Of a stretch of DNA of 29,197 bases, positions 15,501 through 21,950 are shown one piece after another; position 1 is the first letter of the stretch; each line of letters starts with the position of its first letter. The translations under genes were made by a program, and so were the position numbers. Location: assembly GCA_964370855.1 (NCBI GenBank), contig CAYJMF010000060.1:1-29197 (forward strand). The letters are read 5' to 3'. Below the pieces are notes generated by a model. That model was given only the letters and a program-made list of their open reading frames with translations. It had not been told where the DNA came from and did not search any database. This stretch comes from JAKLKS01 sp964370855 (GTDB lineage: Bacteria > Planctomycetota > JAJSAM01 > JAKLKS01).

Positions 15501-16624
15501 CCGGGAACATGGATCCCGTGGAGGCCGTGGAGGTGGCCATCGCCCGGGCCGAGGCCTACGCCTCGGACGTGGCCCGCCTCCGGCAGGTGGTGCAGAGCGG
15601 GACCCTGAGCCAGCGGGAGGTCGCGGCGGAGAACCTCGCGCAGAACGCGCAGGAGATGAAGGACTCCCTGGACGTCGCACAATCCCGCATGGCCGAGCTG
15701 GAGCAGGCCGCGGCGGACGGCCGGGTGGACCGCTCCCGGCTCGACGCCGGACGTCGGAAGGCCGCGGAGCTGGCCCGGGACATCGAGGAGGCCCTCGGCG
15801 ACGTGCGGGCGAACACCGCCCGGCAGGGGCCCCAATCGGATCCGGCCTACGGGGGGCCGGCCGGCGAGGCCGAGAAGTCGAAGCAGGAGGAGGCCGCCCG
15901 CTACGCGACGAAGGAGGGGCAGTCCTTCAAGAAGTGGACGAGCAACAAGACGCCGGCGCAGGAGGATGCGGACCGGGCCGGCGGGAAGGCGCAGCAGCAG
16001 AGGGCGCAGCGGCTCCTCGACATGGACGAGCAGACCCTGGAGGCCGGAAAGTCCAGGGGGGAAGCGAAGGGGGACGCCGACAAGGCGCTGGCGGCCCACG
16101 AGCTCTTCGACGTCTCCTTCCGCGAGGCGAACCTCGGCGAGCGGCTCCGGGAGGGGTGGGCTGCGCGGGGCGGAATCGACGAGAGCGTGGCCGGGGTGGC
16201 CATCCCCGTCCAGGGCGCCACCGCCGGCGGCCGGGTGTTCCTCGGGCTCGTCGGGACGCTCCCGGGCGCCATCGACGACATCAACCTCCAGCCCTCGGGC
16301 GGGGCGGGATTCGCGCTGCCGCAGTCGGGGTGGGGAGGCGATGGGGGAGGAGGAGGGTACCGGTACCACGGGGCCGCGGGCGGAGGGGGCGGCGGTGGCG
16401 GCATCCTCCTCAAGTCCGCCGGCGTCGTCTCCCTCTCCCCTCCCCTCGTGGAGCAGGGCCGCTCCTGGTCCTTCCGCAAGCTCGACGCCGGGGCGGAGAT
16501 CACCGTGAAGGCGCGGACCCCGGGGCTCGGCCGGCGGTTCGGCGCCGCGGCGGCGTTCCTCCTCCTCGCGGGGCTCGTCTTCCTCGCGGGGCGGCGCCGG
16601 GCGGCGCGGGCGGCGCGGGCGTAG
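9563..16624 (+). CDS. Giant two-module exported membrane protein (internal fusion)
   Basis: One uninterrupted 2353-residue frame from GTG 9563 (GTGA overlap with module 1), function unknown. Module A has a signal peptide (1 to about 27), the segment VVFLPESGLSVLLE, a beta-rich ectodomain with LPAGASLHSARVAGEAVRP near 804, a linker with AVPVPSAAP twice (about 933 and 960), and three membrane helices (about 1023-1041, 1050-1069, 1076-1093). A basic KFTGGR follows, then a signal-peptide-like helix ending SSPAEA (about 1101-1120). Module B then restarts with a Pro/Ala linker, VYVLYDP and VFLPYEHYRALW (1160-1171), another beta-rich region with LPAGAELEAVLVGGVPVRP near 1888, a coiled-coil/charged region (about 1984-2180), a Gly-rich patch (about 2255-2280) and a C-terminal helix (2327-2345). 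The topology is consistent with both ectodomains lying outside. Module B lines up with the N-terminus of module 1, so this looks like a fusion of two tandem paralogues. Confidence 0.85.
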   Translation: MSRLLLRLLGAAALAAALLPAPPVRGQDGPSSPGPWDEVVFLPESGLSVLLEKDPRGVLLDGSNYLDLHRRAREAGGGGASLPGPAVRLLRVVAEGTVEGDRARVLVRLTLLHRGPGRDILPIPVGGSVLSATLDGAPATLSSDGKGTPLLAVEGAGFHEAVIEVTATVERRQGDRTLVLALPAAPAARWSLTVPGRVTGRAGQGLARTERLTDPDATRFVSYGAAGGISASWREGDEGTDLPPLLRGRVRILAEVGERAMDVLVLLRLECWRSPAGSFLVDLPADLALLGVEGEATLQPEGEPAAGVARHRLRFPEPFTGARAVILRASRSLDGPGVAALPVVDLPGAAADRVLAVRFTDGLRGRVEPGAGAVRLDPALSEQGAVDALLRLDAGASALAISERPSVRLRADARVLLDLADDGPWLAASILYLPRGDRLYGVDPLLPEGFLPETVAVSGDLPFLRGTTPGGRLSLVFPGGVAPGSAVTVTLRGRWPVAGWSAEDAAERTAPLPRFDAGTAVENPSDVEGWLGVSAPAGVDVREEETTGLVPVPVADLRDRAGFTADGLVLGWRFRGSSPGGRVRAVRPEPSVTASVALLVTPLEDHLALLGVVAVRVQRSGIREVRFTVEPSAGDLLRVEGVDIAEKRRVREGGKDTWIVRLGRRVRDGTRLVLRAELPLEKGAAAVPLVRVEGAARRELSVGVAAGGELEVETESRGLRPADPADLAPVMGGAVRGLLRAWKGDGESVPSLRVSVRRLPAEPLPSAFADGISLRTVIGMDSIARTRLVARVRNADRQALEVTLPAGASLHSARVAGEAVRPVRTAAGSLLVPIVPSAEPFELMLFYEEALPPGGGAASLRAPDLGIAGAAATWTVRLPEGSLALSATGDFASPPERPGMPLCVRILRGIPRIFDGATLGLDRGAPGFAPMKAVPVPSAAPRGAMEGEAEEESVPETMTAVPVPSAAPAPEPAAAARIRGRAAKRGLFGMDIRLLEAGPAVTASRLGGTGSLELTWRSASGRAAAALLAGILAFLTALLARRRGVPAPSWTLLALGLFTALPVVLGAVDTAPFDGAAAGTLAYAALALALAAARKFTGGRLSLAAAATVALLLLSSPAEAKGGTREGAPAPPIPAPAPDDPVYVLYDPSRPETLRVPERVFLPYEHYRALWNAAHPDRLFSEATAPVLVAAAYAGRVEDRTLVLEARFEVDPGDGGVLALPPGAAVSDLRVDGLPVPATTAAPGGALLVPLPRGAAGARSVVEATLRWALGGDPPGGVLRAPIPRAPRARLLLVLPLPDPALRLAALGGFTAVPAGESTRVEADLGPLGLLDIAWQPRGADAAGGRTRFEAETEADAVMRPGILEWRATITVRVLAGTVSEVEADLPAGLELQSVSGAPVASWTVTPARVLRVRLLGEGPGERSFDVLGLIPAPDPAAAAEIPLLSLKGASADRLRVSVAAVDGRVVPVQTAGMERTDAAGSLAAGGLAFRRLRTPARLAVRMEPWPAEITVASRLHLHLGAEESLLRAEMDVTPGPRGMFEGVVLLPVGWTLEDATGADPFPLPGAVRLVFRGSSHEARRIVLRLRGPVPGPDAVPFPLLRLREGTRESADLLVSTAPGFAAGASSAEGLDAVPADRFASWPALEPGEIRSLAWHDGRGGGSVSVAREALRPTLRPTVVADLTVLDDRVIVDALVHYEIRGGMERVFRVDAPPGVVDPWVLGEGLREVRRETVDGRERLTVTLQAPATGAASFRVLYDLPVPPGGAVTVAGPVPVDGEGARAFLLLRALGDAEVRVGPAPGLDPCDVADLPLIPAGLDPLSVLRFLRARDAAWRLPLTLVAHEMGDLPEARIHLVDGTTVADRDGSARTRVAARLFNRSRSFLPVALPAGAELEAVLVGGVPVRPVKRVAEPGVVQVPVRVQSLGEESQEVVLTYRTPATAPGGRFDRLEPRLPSFPGVPVDATTWRLVLPGDRDYSFSGNMDPVEAVEVAIARAEAYASDVARLRQVVQSGTLSQREVAAENLAQNAQEMKDSLDVAQSRMAELEQAAADGRVDRSRLDAGRRKAAELARDIEEALGDVRANTARQGPQSDPAYGGPAGEAEKSKQEEAARYATKEGQSFKKWTSNKTPAQEDADRAGGKAQQQRAQRLLDMDEQTLEAGKSRGEAKGDADKALAAHELFDVSFREANLGERLREGWAARGGIDESVAGVAIPVQGATAGGRVFLGLVGTLPGAIDDINLQPSGGAGFALPQSGWGGDGGGGGYRYHGAAGGGGGGGGILLKSAGVVSLSPPLVEQGRSWSFRKLDAGAEITVKARTPGLGRRFGAAAAFLLLAGLVFLAGRRRAARAARA
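12359..12466 (+). repeat. In-frame duplicated AVPVPSAAP segment
   Basis: Two near-identical 27-base copies (12359-12385 and 12440-12466), 81 bases apart, encode AVPVPSAAP twice. A Glu-rich spacer separates them, in the linker before the module A membrane helices. Probably a flexible stalk that arose by local duplication. Confidence 0.7.
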
Positions 16625-16764
16625 CGGAGGGGCCGGCGCGGGAGGCGATCCCCGGGCCCCGCCGCCCCCGTGACGCCCGTCATCGGGCCTCCCCGCGCCC
16701 GGCGTAGGATCGTCCGCCGGCGGGACTCCTCTCCTCCGCCCGGGCCCGTGATCGGGAGGTTCCC

Positions 16765-17481
16765 ATGCGGTTCTTGACGGCGGCGCTGGCGTTGTCGGCT
16801 GCGGCCCTCTTCTGCGGATCCCCGGGCCTCGCGGGGGACGGGGAAGGGGACGGCGCGAAGCCGCCGAAGGAGGAGCCGAAGAAGGAGGAGCCGAAGGAGG
16901 AGGGGGCGGACACGGAGAAGGAGGAGCCGAAGGAGGACGTCCTCGCCAAGGTCCGCACCTTCGGAAAGCGGTTCCGCTTCAAGTTCCGCGCGACCCACAC
17001 CGTCGTGGTCCGGACCGACAAGGGGGACGAGAAGTCCGTCTCCGAGGACGAGCGGGAGTGGTGGCCCGGCGCCTGGTTCGACCGCAAGGAGGATCTCAAG
17101 TGGGAAGGGGCCTCCTTCACCGCCTCCTGGGACGGGGGCACCGACGCCTGGCGCGAGGTGGCGAAGGTCGAGGGGAGGATGTCCGCGGACGGGACCGCCG
17201 TCGAGTCCCTGAAGGTGGAGTACAAGAAGGACTGGAAGGAGACGAAGGGGGTCATCAAGGTCGCCATCGAGCTGAAGGGCGTGAAGCTCCGCTTCGCGGG
17301 GGAGGAGTCGGTGCGCTACCTCGCCGAGGGGGAGGACGCGAAGAAGGCCCTCGTGAAGTACGAGGAGTTCGAGGACTACGGCACCGCCGGGGCCGAGGAC
17401 TTCCGCGCGAGGACCTGGGAGTCCGCGGACTGGAAGAAGGACGCGTCCCTGGAACTGCTGTTCGCCGACGAGCCCTGGTGA
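16765..17481 (+). CDS. Exported charged hypothetical protein
   Basis: A 238-residue protein of unknown function. It has a signal peptide (hydrophobic core about 4-16, cleavage near LAG/DG around 23-24). A Lys/Glu/Pro linker with repeated KEEP/KEEPKE units (about 31-57) follows, then a globular part rich in Lys, Glu, Trp and aromatic residues with alternating beta-like patterns (FRFKFRATHTVVV, WWPGAWFDRKEDLKWEG). The lone Cys in the signal region does not fit a lipobox. GGGAGG lies 5 bases before ATG 16765. It sits 140 bases after the giant gene on the same strand and could be co-transcribed. No homologue recognised. Confidence 0.8.
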   Translation: MRFLTAALALSAAALFCGSPGLAGDGEGDGAKPPKEEPKKEEPKEEGADTEKEEPKEDVLAKVRTFGKRFRFKFRATHTVVVRTDKGDEKSVSEDEREWWPGAWFDRKEDLKWEGASFTASWDGGTDAWREVAKVEGRMSADGTAVESLKVEYKKDWKETKGVIKVAIELKGVKLRFAGEESVRYLAEGEDAKKALVKYEEFEDYGTAGAEDFRARTWESADWKKDASLELLFADEPW

Positions 17482-17506
17482 TCCCGGACGGGCCCCGGGG
17501 AGGGAA

Positions 17507-17586
17507 GTGCCCGGGGTGAGGAGTGCCCGGGGTGAGGAGTGCCCGGGGTGTGGAGTGCCCGGGGTGTGGAGTGCCCGGGGTGTGGA
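17507..17586. repeat. Five tandem copies of a 16-bp unit beside tRNA-Ala
   Basis: Five perfect-length units of GTGCCCGGGGTGWGGA sit head to tail (17507-17522, 17523-17538, 17539-17554, 17555-17570, 17571-17586). The first two carry A and the last three carry T at position 13. A degenerate partial copy precedes them. The block ends one base before the encoded CCA end of the tRNA, so it would be in the 3' trailer of the tRNA transcript. Each unit contains CCCGGG. There are no unique spacers, so this is not CRISPR. Confidence 0.9.
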
Positions 17587-17587
17587 G

Positions 17588-17663
17588 TGGTGGAGCCGAG
17601 GGGAGTTGAACCCCTGACCTCCTGAATGCCATTCAGGCGCTCTCCCAACTGAGCTACGACCCC
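17588..17663 (-). tRNA. tRNA-Ala (anticodon GGC)
   Basis: Read on the minus strand from 17663, this is a full 76-base cloverleaf with encoded CCA. Acceptor GGGGTCG pairs with CGGCTCC and includes the G3:U70 wobble that defines alanine identity. The D arm carries AGCTCAGTTGGGAGAGC. The anticodon arm is CCTGA-ATGGCAT-TCAGG with GGC at the centre. The T arm is AGGGG-TTCAACT-CCCCT. It is divergent from leuS, and its trailer runs into the tandem 16-bp repeats. Confidence 0.97.
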
Positions 17664-17804
17664 ACCGGTATCGAGACGGCACGCGTCGGGAGAAGATCAA
17701 TGAGTCTAGGCCCGCCCCCCTCCTCCCCGGAGAAATTCCCGCGGCGGGAGGGCTCCCGTATCCTCTCCCGTTTCGGCGCCGGATTCCCACGGAAGATCAC
17801 CGTC

Positions 17805-20327
17805 ATGGACAACGACACCATCGCCGTCGAGCAGAAGTGGCGCCGCCGCTGGGCGGAGCGGGGGGACGACTTCACCCCCGCCCGGCCGAAGCGGAAGTTC
17901 TACTGCCTCGAGATGTTCGCCTACCCCTCCGGCGACATCCACATGGGCCACTTCCGGAACTACTCCGTGGGCGACGTCGTCGCCCGCCTCCGCCGCATGC
18001 AGGGCTTCGACGTCCTCCACCCCTTCGGCTGGGACGCCTTCGGGCTCCCCGCCGAGGAGGCCGCCATCAAGCGGGGCATCCACCCCCGGAAGTGGACCCT
18101 CGACAACATCGAGGTCTCCCGCGAGACCATGAAGACCTGCTCCCTCTCCTACGACTGGGAGCGGGAGGTCGTCACCTGCCGCCCCGACTACTACCGCTGG
18201 AACCAGTGGCTGTTCCTCCTGCTCCACCGGCGCGGCCTCGCCTACAGGAAGACCGCGCTGGTCAACTGGTGCCCGGGCTGCAAGACCGTGCTCGCCAACG
18301 AGCAGGCCGAGGACGGCGTCTGCTGGAAGTGCGACTCCGAGGTCCTCAAGCGGGAGTTGGAGCAGTGGTTCATCCGGATCACCGAGTACGCCGACCGCCT
18401 GCTGAAGGGCCTCGACCTCCTCCCGGGCTGGCCCGAGGACATCAAGGCCATGCAGCGGAACTGGATCGGCCGCTCCGAGGGGGCCACGGTCCGTTTCCGC
18501 TGCGACCGCGTTCCCCACGACTTCGAGGTCTTCACCACGCGCCCCGACACCCTCTGCGGCGTCACCTTCCTCGCCATCGCCCCGGAGCACCCCTGGGCCC
18601 GCATGCTCGTCGCCGGGACGGATCGCGAGGAGGCCGTCGAGGAGTACATCCGGACCTCCCTCAAGCGCTCCGAGATCGACCGCACCTCCACGGTGCGCGT
18701 GAAGGACGGCGTGGACACGGGCCAGCACGCCCTGCACCCGATCACGGGGGAGCGGATCCCCGTCTGGGTGGCGGACTACGTGCTCGCCCATTACGGCACC
18801 GGCATCGTCATGGGCGTTCCCGCCCACGACGAGCGGGACTTCTCCTTCGCGCGGAAGTACGGCCTGCCGCTGCGCGTCGTCATCCGGAAGGACGACTGGA
18901 AGACCGTCCCCCGGGGGGAGGAGCTGACCGAGGCCTGGACCGGCCCCGGCGTCATGGTGAACTCCGGCCTCTTCGACGGCACCCGCGACGACATGGGCCG
19001 CGTCAAGGTCCCGACCTGGCTCAAGAACAAGGGACTCGGCGGGCCGAAGGTCAACTACCGCCTGCGGGACTGGCTCATCAGCCGCCAGCGCTACTGGGGG
19101 ACGCCCATCCCCATGGTCCACTGCCCCGAGTGCGGCGTCGTCCCGGTGGAGGAGAAGGACCTGCCCGTACTCCTGCCGGAGAACGTGGCGAACTGGCTCC
19201 CGAAGGGCCGGTCGCCCCTCGCCGACGTGCCGGAGTTCATGGACGTCCCCTGCCCGCGGTGCGGCGCCGCAGCACAGCGGGACGCCGACACCATGGACAC
19301 CTTCATCGATTCCTCCTGGTACCACCTGCGCTACCCCGACCCGCGGAACGCCGCGGCCGTCTTCGACCCGGAGAAGGTGCGGGAGTGGATGCCCGTCGAT
19401 TTCTACATGGGGGGCCGCGAGCACGCCACGGGGCACCTCATCTACTTCCGGTTCCTGACCATGGTGCTGAAGGACGAGGGCCTCCTGGACCGGGAGGAGC
19501 CCGTGGAGCGGCTCTTCAACCACGGGTACGTGCTCGACGGCGTCGGGAAGAAGATGTCCAAGTCCCTCGGCAACCTCGTCGAGCCGAGGGAGATGCTGGA
19601 CCGCTACGGCGTGGACGCCTCCCGCGTGGCCATGTGCTTCTTCGCCCCGACCGGGGAGCCCATCGTCTGGAAGGAGGAGGGGGTGCGCGGCGCGCAGCGG
19701 TTCCTCAGGCGGGCCATGGACCTCGTCCGGGAGCACGCCGCCGCGATCCGCTCCGTGCCCGAAGGCGCCGCCGTCCCCGCGGCGGGAGTGGACCCCCGCA
19801 TCCGGGAGGGGCGCCGGCTCTGCCACGAGGCCCTGCGCAACATGTCCCGCTCCGTCGAGTCCGACCTGGCCTTCAACACGGTCATCTCGGACCTGATGAA
19901 GGCCCTGAACGAGCTGGAGGCCGTCTCCTTCGCCGACGTCGGCGGGGAGGGGGGGGCCGTCCCGGAGACGGACCTCCTGGCCTTCGCCGACGCCGTCCGG
20001 GTCTTCGTCCGGGTCCTCGCCCCCATGGCGCCCCACGCGGGCGAGGAGATGCACGAGCTGCTGGGCGGCGCGGAGAGCGTCTTCCGCGGCCCCTGGCCCG
20101 ACGCCGACCCCGGGGCCCTCTCCGTGGACGAGGTGGAGTACGCCGTCCAGGTGGGGGGGAAGGTCCGCGCCCGTTTGATGGCGCCGGCCGAGGCGGGGAA
20201 GGAGCAGGTCGTGGGGCTGGCCCTCGCCCTCCCCGACATCGCGCCCTGGCTCGCGGGGAAGCAGATCGTCAGGGAGATCTTCGTCCCGAGGCGTCTCGTC
20301 AACTTCGTCGTCCGCCAGGAGGCATAG
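17805..20327 (+). CDS. leuS: Leucyl-tRNA synthetase
   Basis: Charges tRNA-Leu with leucine; class I, cytosolic. The 840-residue length fits the bacterial type. Visible parts are the HIGH-equivalent HMGH (46-49), the GWDAFGLPAEEAA signature, a Cys-rich zinc-type insert (CPGC...CWKC), the CP1 editing domain with TTRPDTLCGVTFLAIAPEHP and GVPAHDERD, the KMSKS loop (583-587), and a C-terminal domain ending in VNFVVRQEA. ATG 17805 is chosen because family homology begins just after it. An in-frame ATG at 17700 has a better-spaced GGGAG but would add 35 non-conserved residues. The stop shares its last base with the proS start (TAGTG), implying coupled translation of two synthetases. Confidence 0.96.
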   Translation: MDNDTIAVEQKWRRRWAERGDDFTPARPKRKFYCLEMFAYPSGDIHMGHFRNYSVGDVVARLRRMQGFDVLHPFGWDAFGLPAEEAAIKRGIHPRKWTLDNIEVSRETMKTCSLSYDWEREVVTCRPDYYRWNQWLFLLLHRRGLAYRKTALVNWCPGCKTVLANEQAEDGVCWKCDSEVLKRELEQWFIRITEYADRLLKGLDLLPGWPEDIKAMQRNWIGRSEGATVRFRCDRVPHDFEVFTTRPDTLCGVTFLAIAPEHPWARMLVAGTDREEAVEEYIRTSLKRSEIDRTSTVRVKDGVDTGQHALHPITGERIPVWVADYVLAHYGTGIVMGVPAHDERDFSFARKYGLPLRVVIRKDDWKTVPRGEELTEAWTGPGVMVNSGLFDGTRDDMGRVKVPTWLKNKGLGGPKVNYRLRDWLISRQRYWGTPIPMVHCPECGVVPVEEKDLPVLLPENVANWLPKGRSPLADVPEFMDVPCPRCGAAAQRDADTMDTFIDSSWYHLRYPDPRNAAAVFDPEKVREWMPVDFYMGGREHATGHLIYFRFLTMVLKDEGLLDREEPVERLFNHGYVLDGVGKKMSKSLGNLVEPREMLDRYGVDASRVAMCFFAPTGEPIVWKEEGVRGAQRFLRRAMDLVREHAAAIRSVPEGAAVPAAGVDPRIREGRRLCHEALRNMSRSVESDLAFNTVISDLMKALNELEAVSFADVGGEGGAVPETDLLAFADAVRVFVRVLAPMAPHAGEEMHELLGGAESVFRGPWPDADPGALSVDEVEYAVQVGGKVRARLMAPAEAGKEQVVGLALALPDIAPWLAGKQIVREIFVPRRLVNFVVRQEA
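20317..20322 (+). promoter_or_regulatory. Ribosome binding site of proS inside the leuS end
   Basis: AGGAGG lies 4 bases before GTG 20327, within the last codons of leuS. It fixes the proS start at the TAGTG junction. Confidence 0.8.
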
Positions 20328-21769
20328 TGGCCCAGGAAAACCCGATCACCCCGCGCGCGAAGGACTTCAGCGCCTGGTACGGCGACGTCATCGCCGCCGG
20401 CGAGCTCGCGGACTACGCGCCCGTGAAGGGGTGCATGGTCATCCGGCCCAACGGGTACGGGATCTGGGAGAACCTCCAGCGGGAGCTCGACCGCCGCATC
20501 AAGGACACGGGCCACGAGAACGCCTACTTCCCGCTCCTCATCCCGCAGTCCTTCTTCGACAAGGAGGCGGACCACGTCGAGGGCTTCGCGCCGGAGTGCG
20601 CGGCGGTGACCCACGGCGGCGGGAAGCTCCTCGAGGAGCCGCTCTACATCCGGCCCACCAGCGAGGCGATGATCTGCACGATGTACGGGAAGTGGGTCTC
20701 CTCCTGGCGGGACCTCCCCGTGATGATCAACCAGTGGGCCAACGTGGTCCGGTGGGAGATGCGGACCCGGCTCTTCCTGCGCACCGCCGAGTTCCTCTGG
20801 CAGGAGGGCCACACGGCCCACGAGACCGAGGCCGAGGCTCGGGCCGAGGTCCTGAAGATGCTCGACGTCTACGCCGACCTCGCCGAGAACGTGCTGGCGG
20901 TGCCGGTGCTGAAGGGGTTCAAGACCGCCTCGGAGCGGTTCGCCGGGGCCCGCGAGACCCTCTGCATCGAGGCCATGATGCAGAACGGCTGGGCGCTCCA
21001 GGCCGGCACGAGCCACGACCTCGGGCAGACCTTCGCGAAGGCCTACGGCATCCAGTTCCAGGGGAGGGACGGCGCACTGCAGCACGCCTGGTCCACCTCC
21101 TGGGGGGTCTCCACGCGGCTCGTGGGGGCGGTGATCATGGTGCACGGCGACGACGCCGGCGTGGTGATCCCGCCGAAGCTCGCCGCCACCCAGGCCGTCA
21201 TCCTCCCCTTCCCGGGGAAGACCGAGGAGGAGGCGGCCATCGTCCGGGAGGGGGCCGCGGCGATGCTGGCCGACCTCCGCGCGGCGGGGGTGCGGGCGCG
21301 CATCGACGACCGGGACAACGTGCGCACCGGCGCCAAGCACTACGAGTGGGAGCGCCGGGGCGTGCCGCTGCGCATCGAGTTCGGGCCGAGGGACGCGAAG
21401 GCGGGGACCTGCGTCGTCGCGCGCCGCGACGTCAAGGGGAAGAACCCGCTCCCCGTGGCGGGCCTCGGCGCCGCGGTGGCGGCGCTGCTGGAGACCGTCC
21501 AGGGGGACATGCTGGCCCGGGCCCGGGCCTTCATGGCGGAGAAGACCTTCACGACGGACGACTACGGGGCCTTCAAGGCGGCCATGGAGGCGACGGGGGG
21601 GTTCCACCGGATGCGCTGGTGCGGCGATTCCGCCTGCGAGGCCCGGGTGAAGGAGGAGACGAAGGCGACCATCCGGTGCCTGCCCCTCGGGGAGCCCGAC
21701 GACGCGGGGGCGTGCGCGGCGTGCGGGAAGACGGCGCCGCGGAGGGCGATTTTCGCCCGCGCCTACTGA
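20327..21769 (+). CDS. proS: Prolyl-tRNA synthetase, archaeal/eukaryote type
   Basis: Charges tRNA-Pro; class II, cytosolic. The 480-residue length and ending identify the archaeal/eukaryote-type (short) ProRS rather than the ~570-residue bacterial type with an editing insertion. Motifs are YIRPTSEAMICTMYGKW, motif 2 RWEMRTRLFLRTAEFLWQEGH (split as RWEMRTR and EFLWQEGH), motif 3 TSWGVSTRLVGAVIMVHGDD with VIPPKLA, an anticodon-binding domain, and a C-terminal Cys-rich (zinc-type) domain with CAACGK that ends in ...FARAY, the C-terminal tyrosine typical of this type. GTG 20327 follows AGGAGG by 4 bases. It is coupled to leuS by a one-base overlap. Confidence 0.96.
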   Translation: MAQENPITPRAKDFSAWYGDVIAAGELADYAPVKGCMVIRPNGYGIWENLQRELDRRIKDTGHENAYFPLLIPQSFFDKEADHVEGFAPECAAVTHGGGKLLEEPLYIRPTSEAMICTMYGKWVSSWRDLPVMINQWANVVRWEMRTRLFLRTAEFLWQEGHTAHETEAEARAEVLKMLDVYADLAENVLAVPVLKGFKTASERFAGARETLCIEAMMQNGWALQAGTSHDLGQTFAKAYGIQFQGRDGALQHAWSTSWGVSTRLVGAVIMVHGDDAGVVIPPKLAATQAVILPFPGKTEEEAAIVREGAAAMLADLRAAGVRARIDDRDNVRTGAKHYEWERRGVPLRIEFGPRDAKAGTCVVARRDVKGKNPLPVAGLGAAVAALLETVQGDMLARARAFMAEKTFTTDDYGAFKAAMEATGGFHRMRWCGDSACEARVKEETKATIRCLPLGEPDDAGACAACGKTAPRRAIFARAY

Positions 21770-21810
21770 GGGGGGGGGCCGGGGCGGCGGTGCGGAACTG
21801 GACCCTTCAT

Positions 21811-21829
21811 GCCACGGGCCTCCCGTGGC
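21811..21829. terminator. Candidate terminator hairpin between convergent genes
   Basis: GCCACGGG, loop CCT, CCCGTGGC: an 8-bp perfect stem 41 bases after proS and about 120 bases past the end of the minus-strand kinase gene. There is no T-tract on either strand, so termination efficiency is uncertain. The remainder of 21770-21950 shows no gene. Confidence 0.45.
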
Positions 21830-21950
21830 GGCGGGCGCCCCGGAGCCTGCGCCTAGCCGCCTTCCGCCTTCCCGATTCCCGGCGGATGGGGATCCCGCCC
21901 GCCCGCGCCCGGGCCGTTCCTCCCGCGGTCGGCGGGCGGCGCCCGATGGC

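Noticed and set aside
9221..16369. Open frame of 2382 codons on the minus strand
   Set aside because: It lies opposite the giant genes and translates to His/Gly/Arg/Pro-rich low-complexity sequence, as expected for an antisense shadow in very GC-rich DNA.
12887..16624. Separate gene for module B starting at GTG 12887
   Set aside because: No ribosome site precedes it and the n-region of the signal peptide would be lost; the continuous frame from 9563 is simpler. It remains possible only as a secondary start.
17507..17586. CRISPR array
   Set aside because: The repeats are directly adjacent with no unique spacers, the unit is 16 bp, and no cas genes are present.
17664..17804. T-box leader for leuS
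   Set aside because: No specifier stem or T-box consensus (UGGNACC-type) is seen in this short gap.
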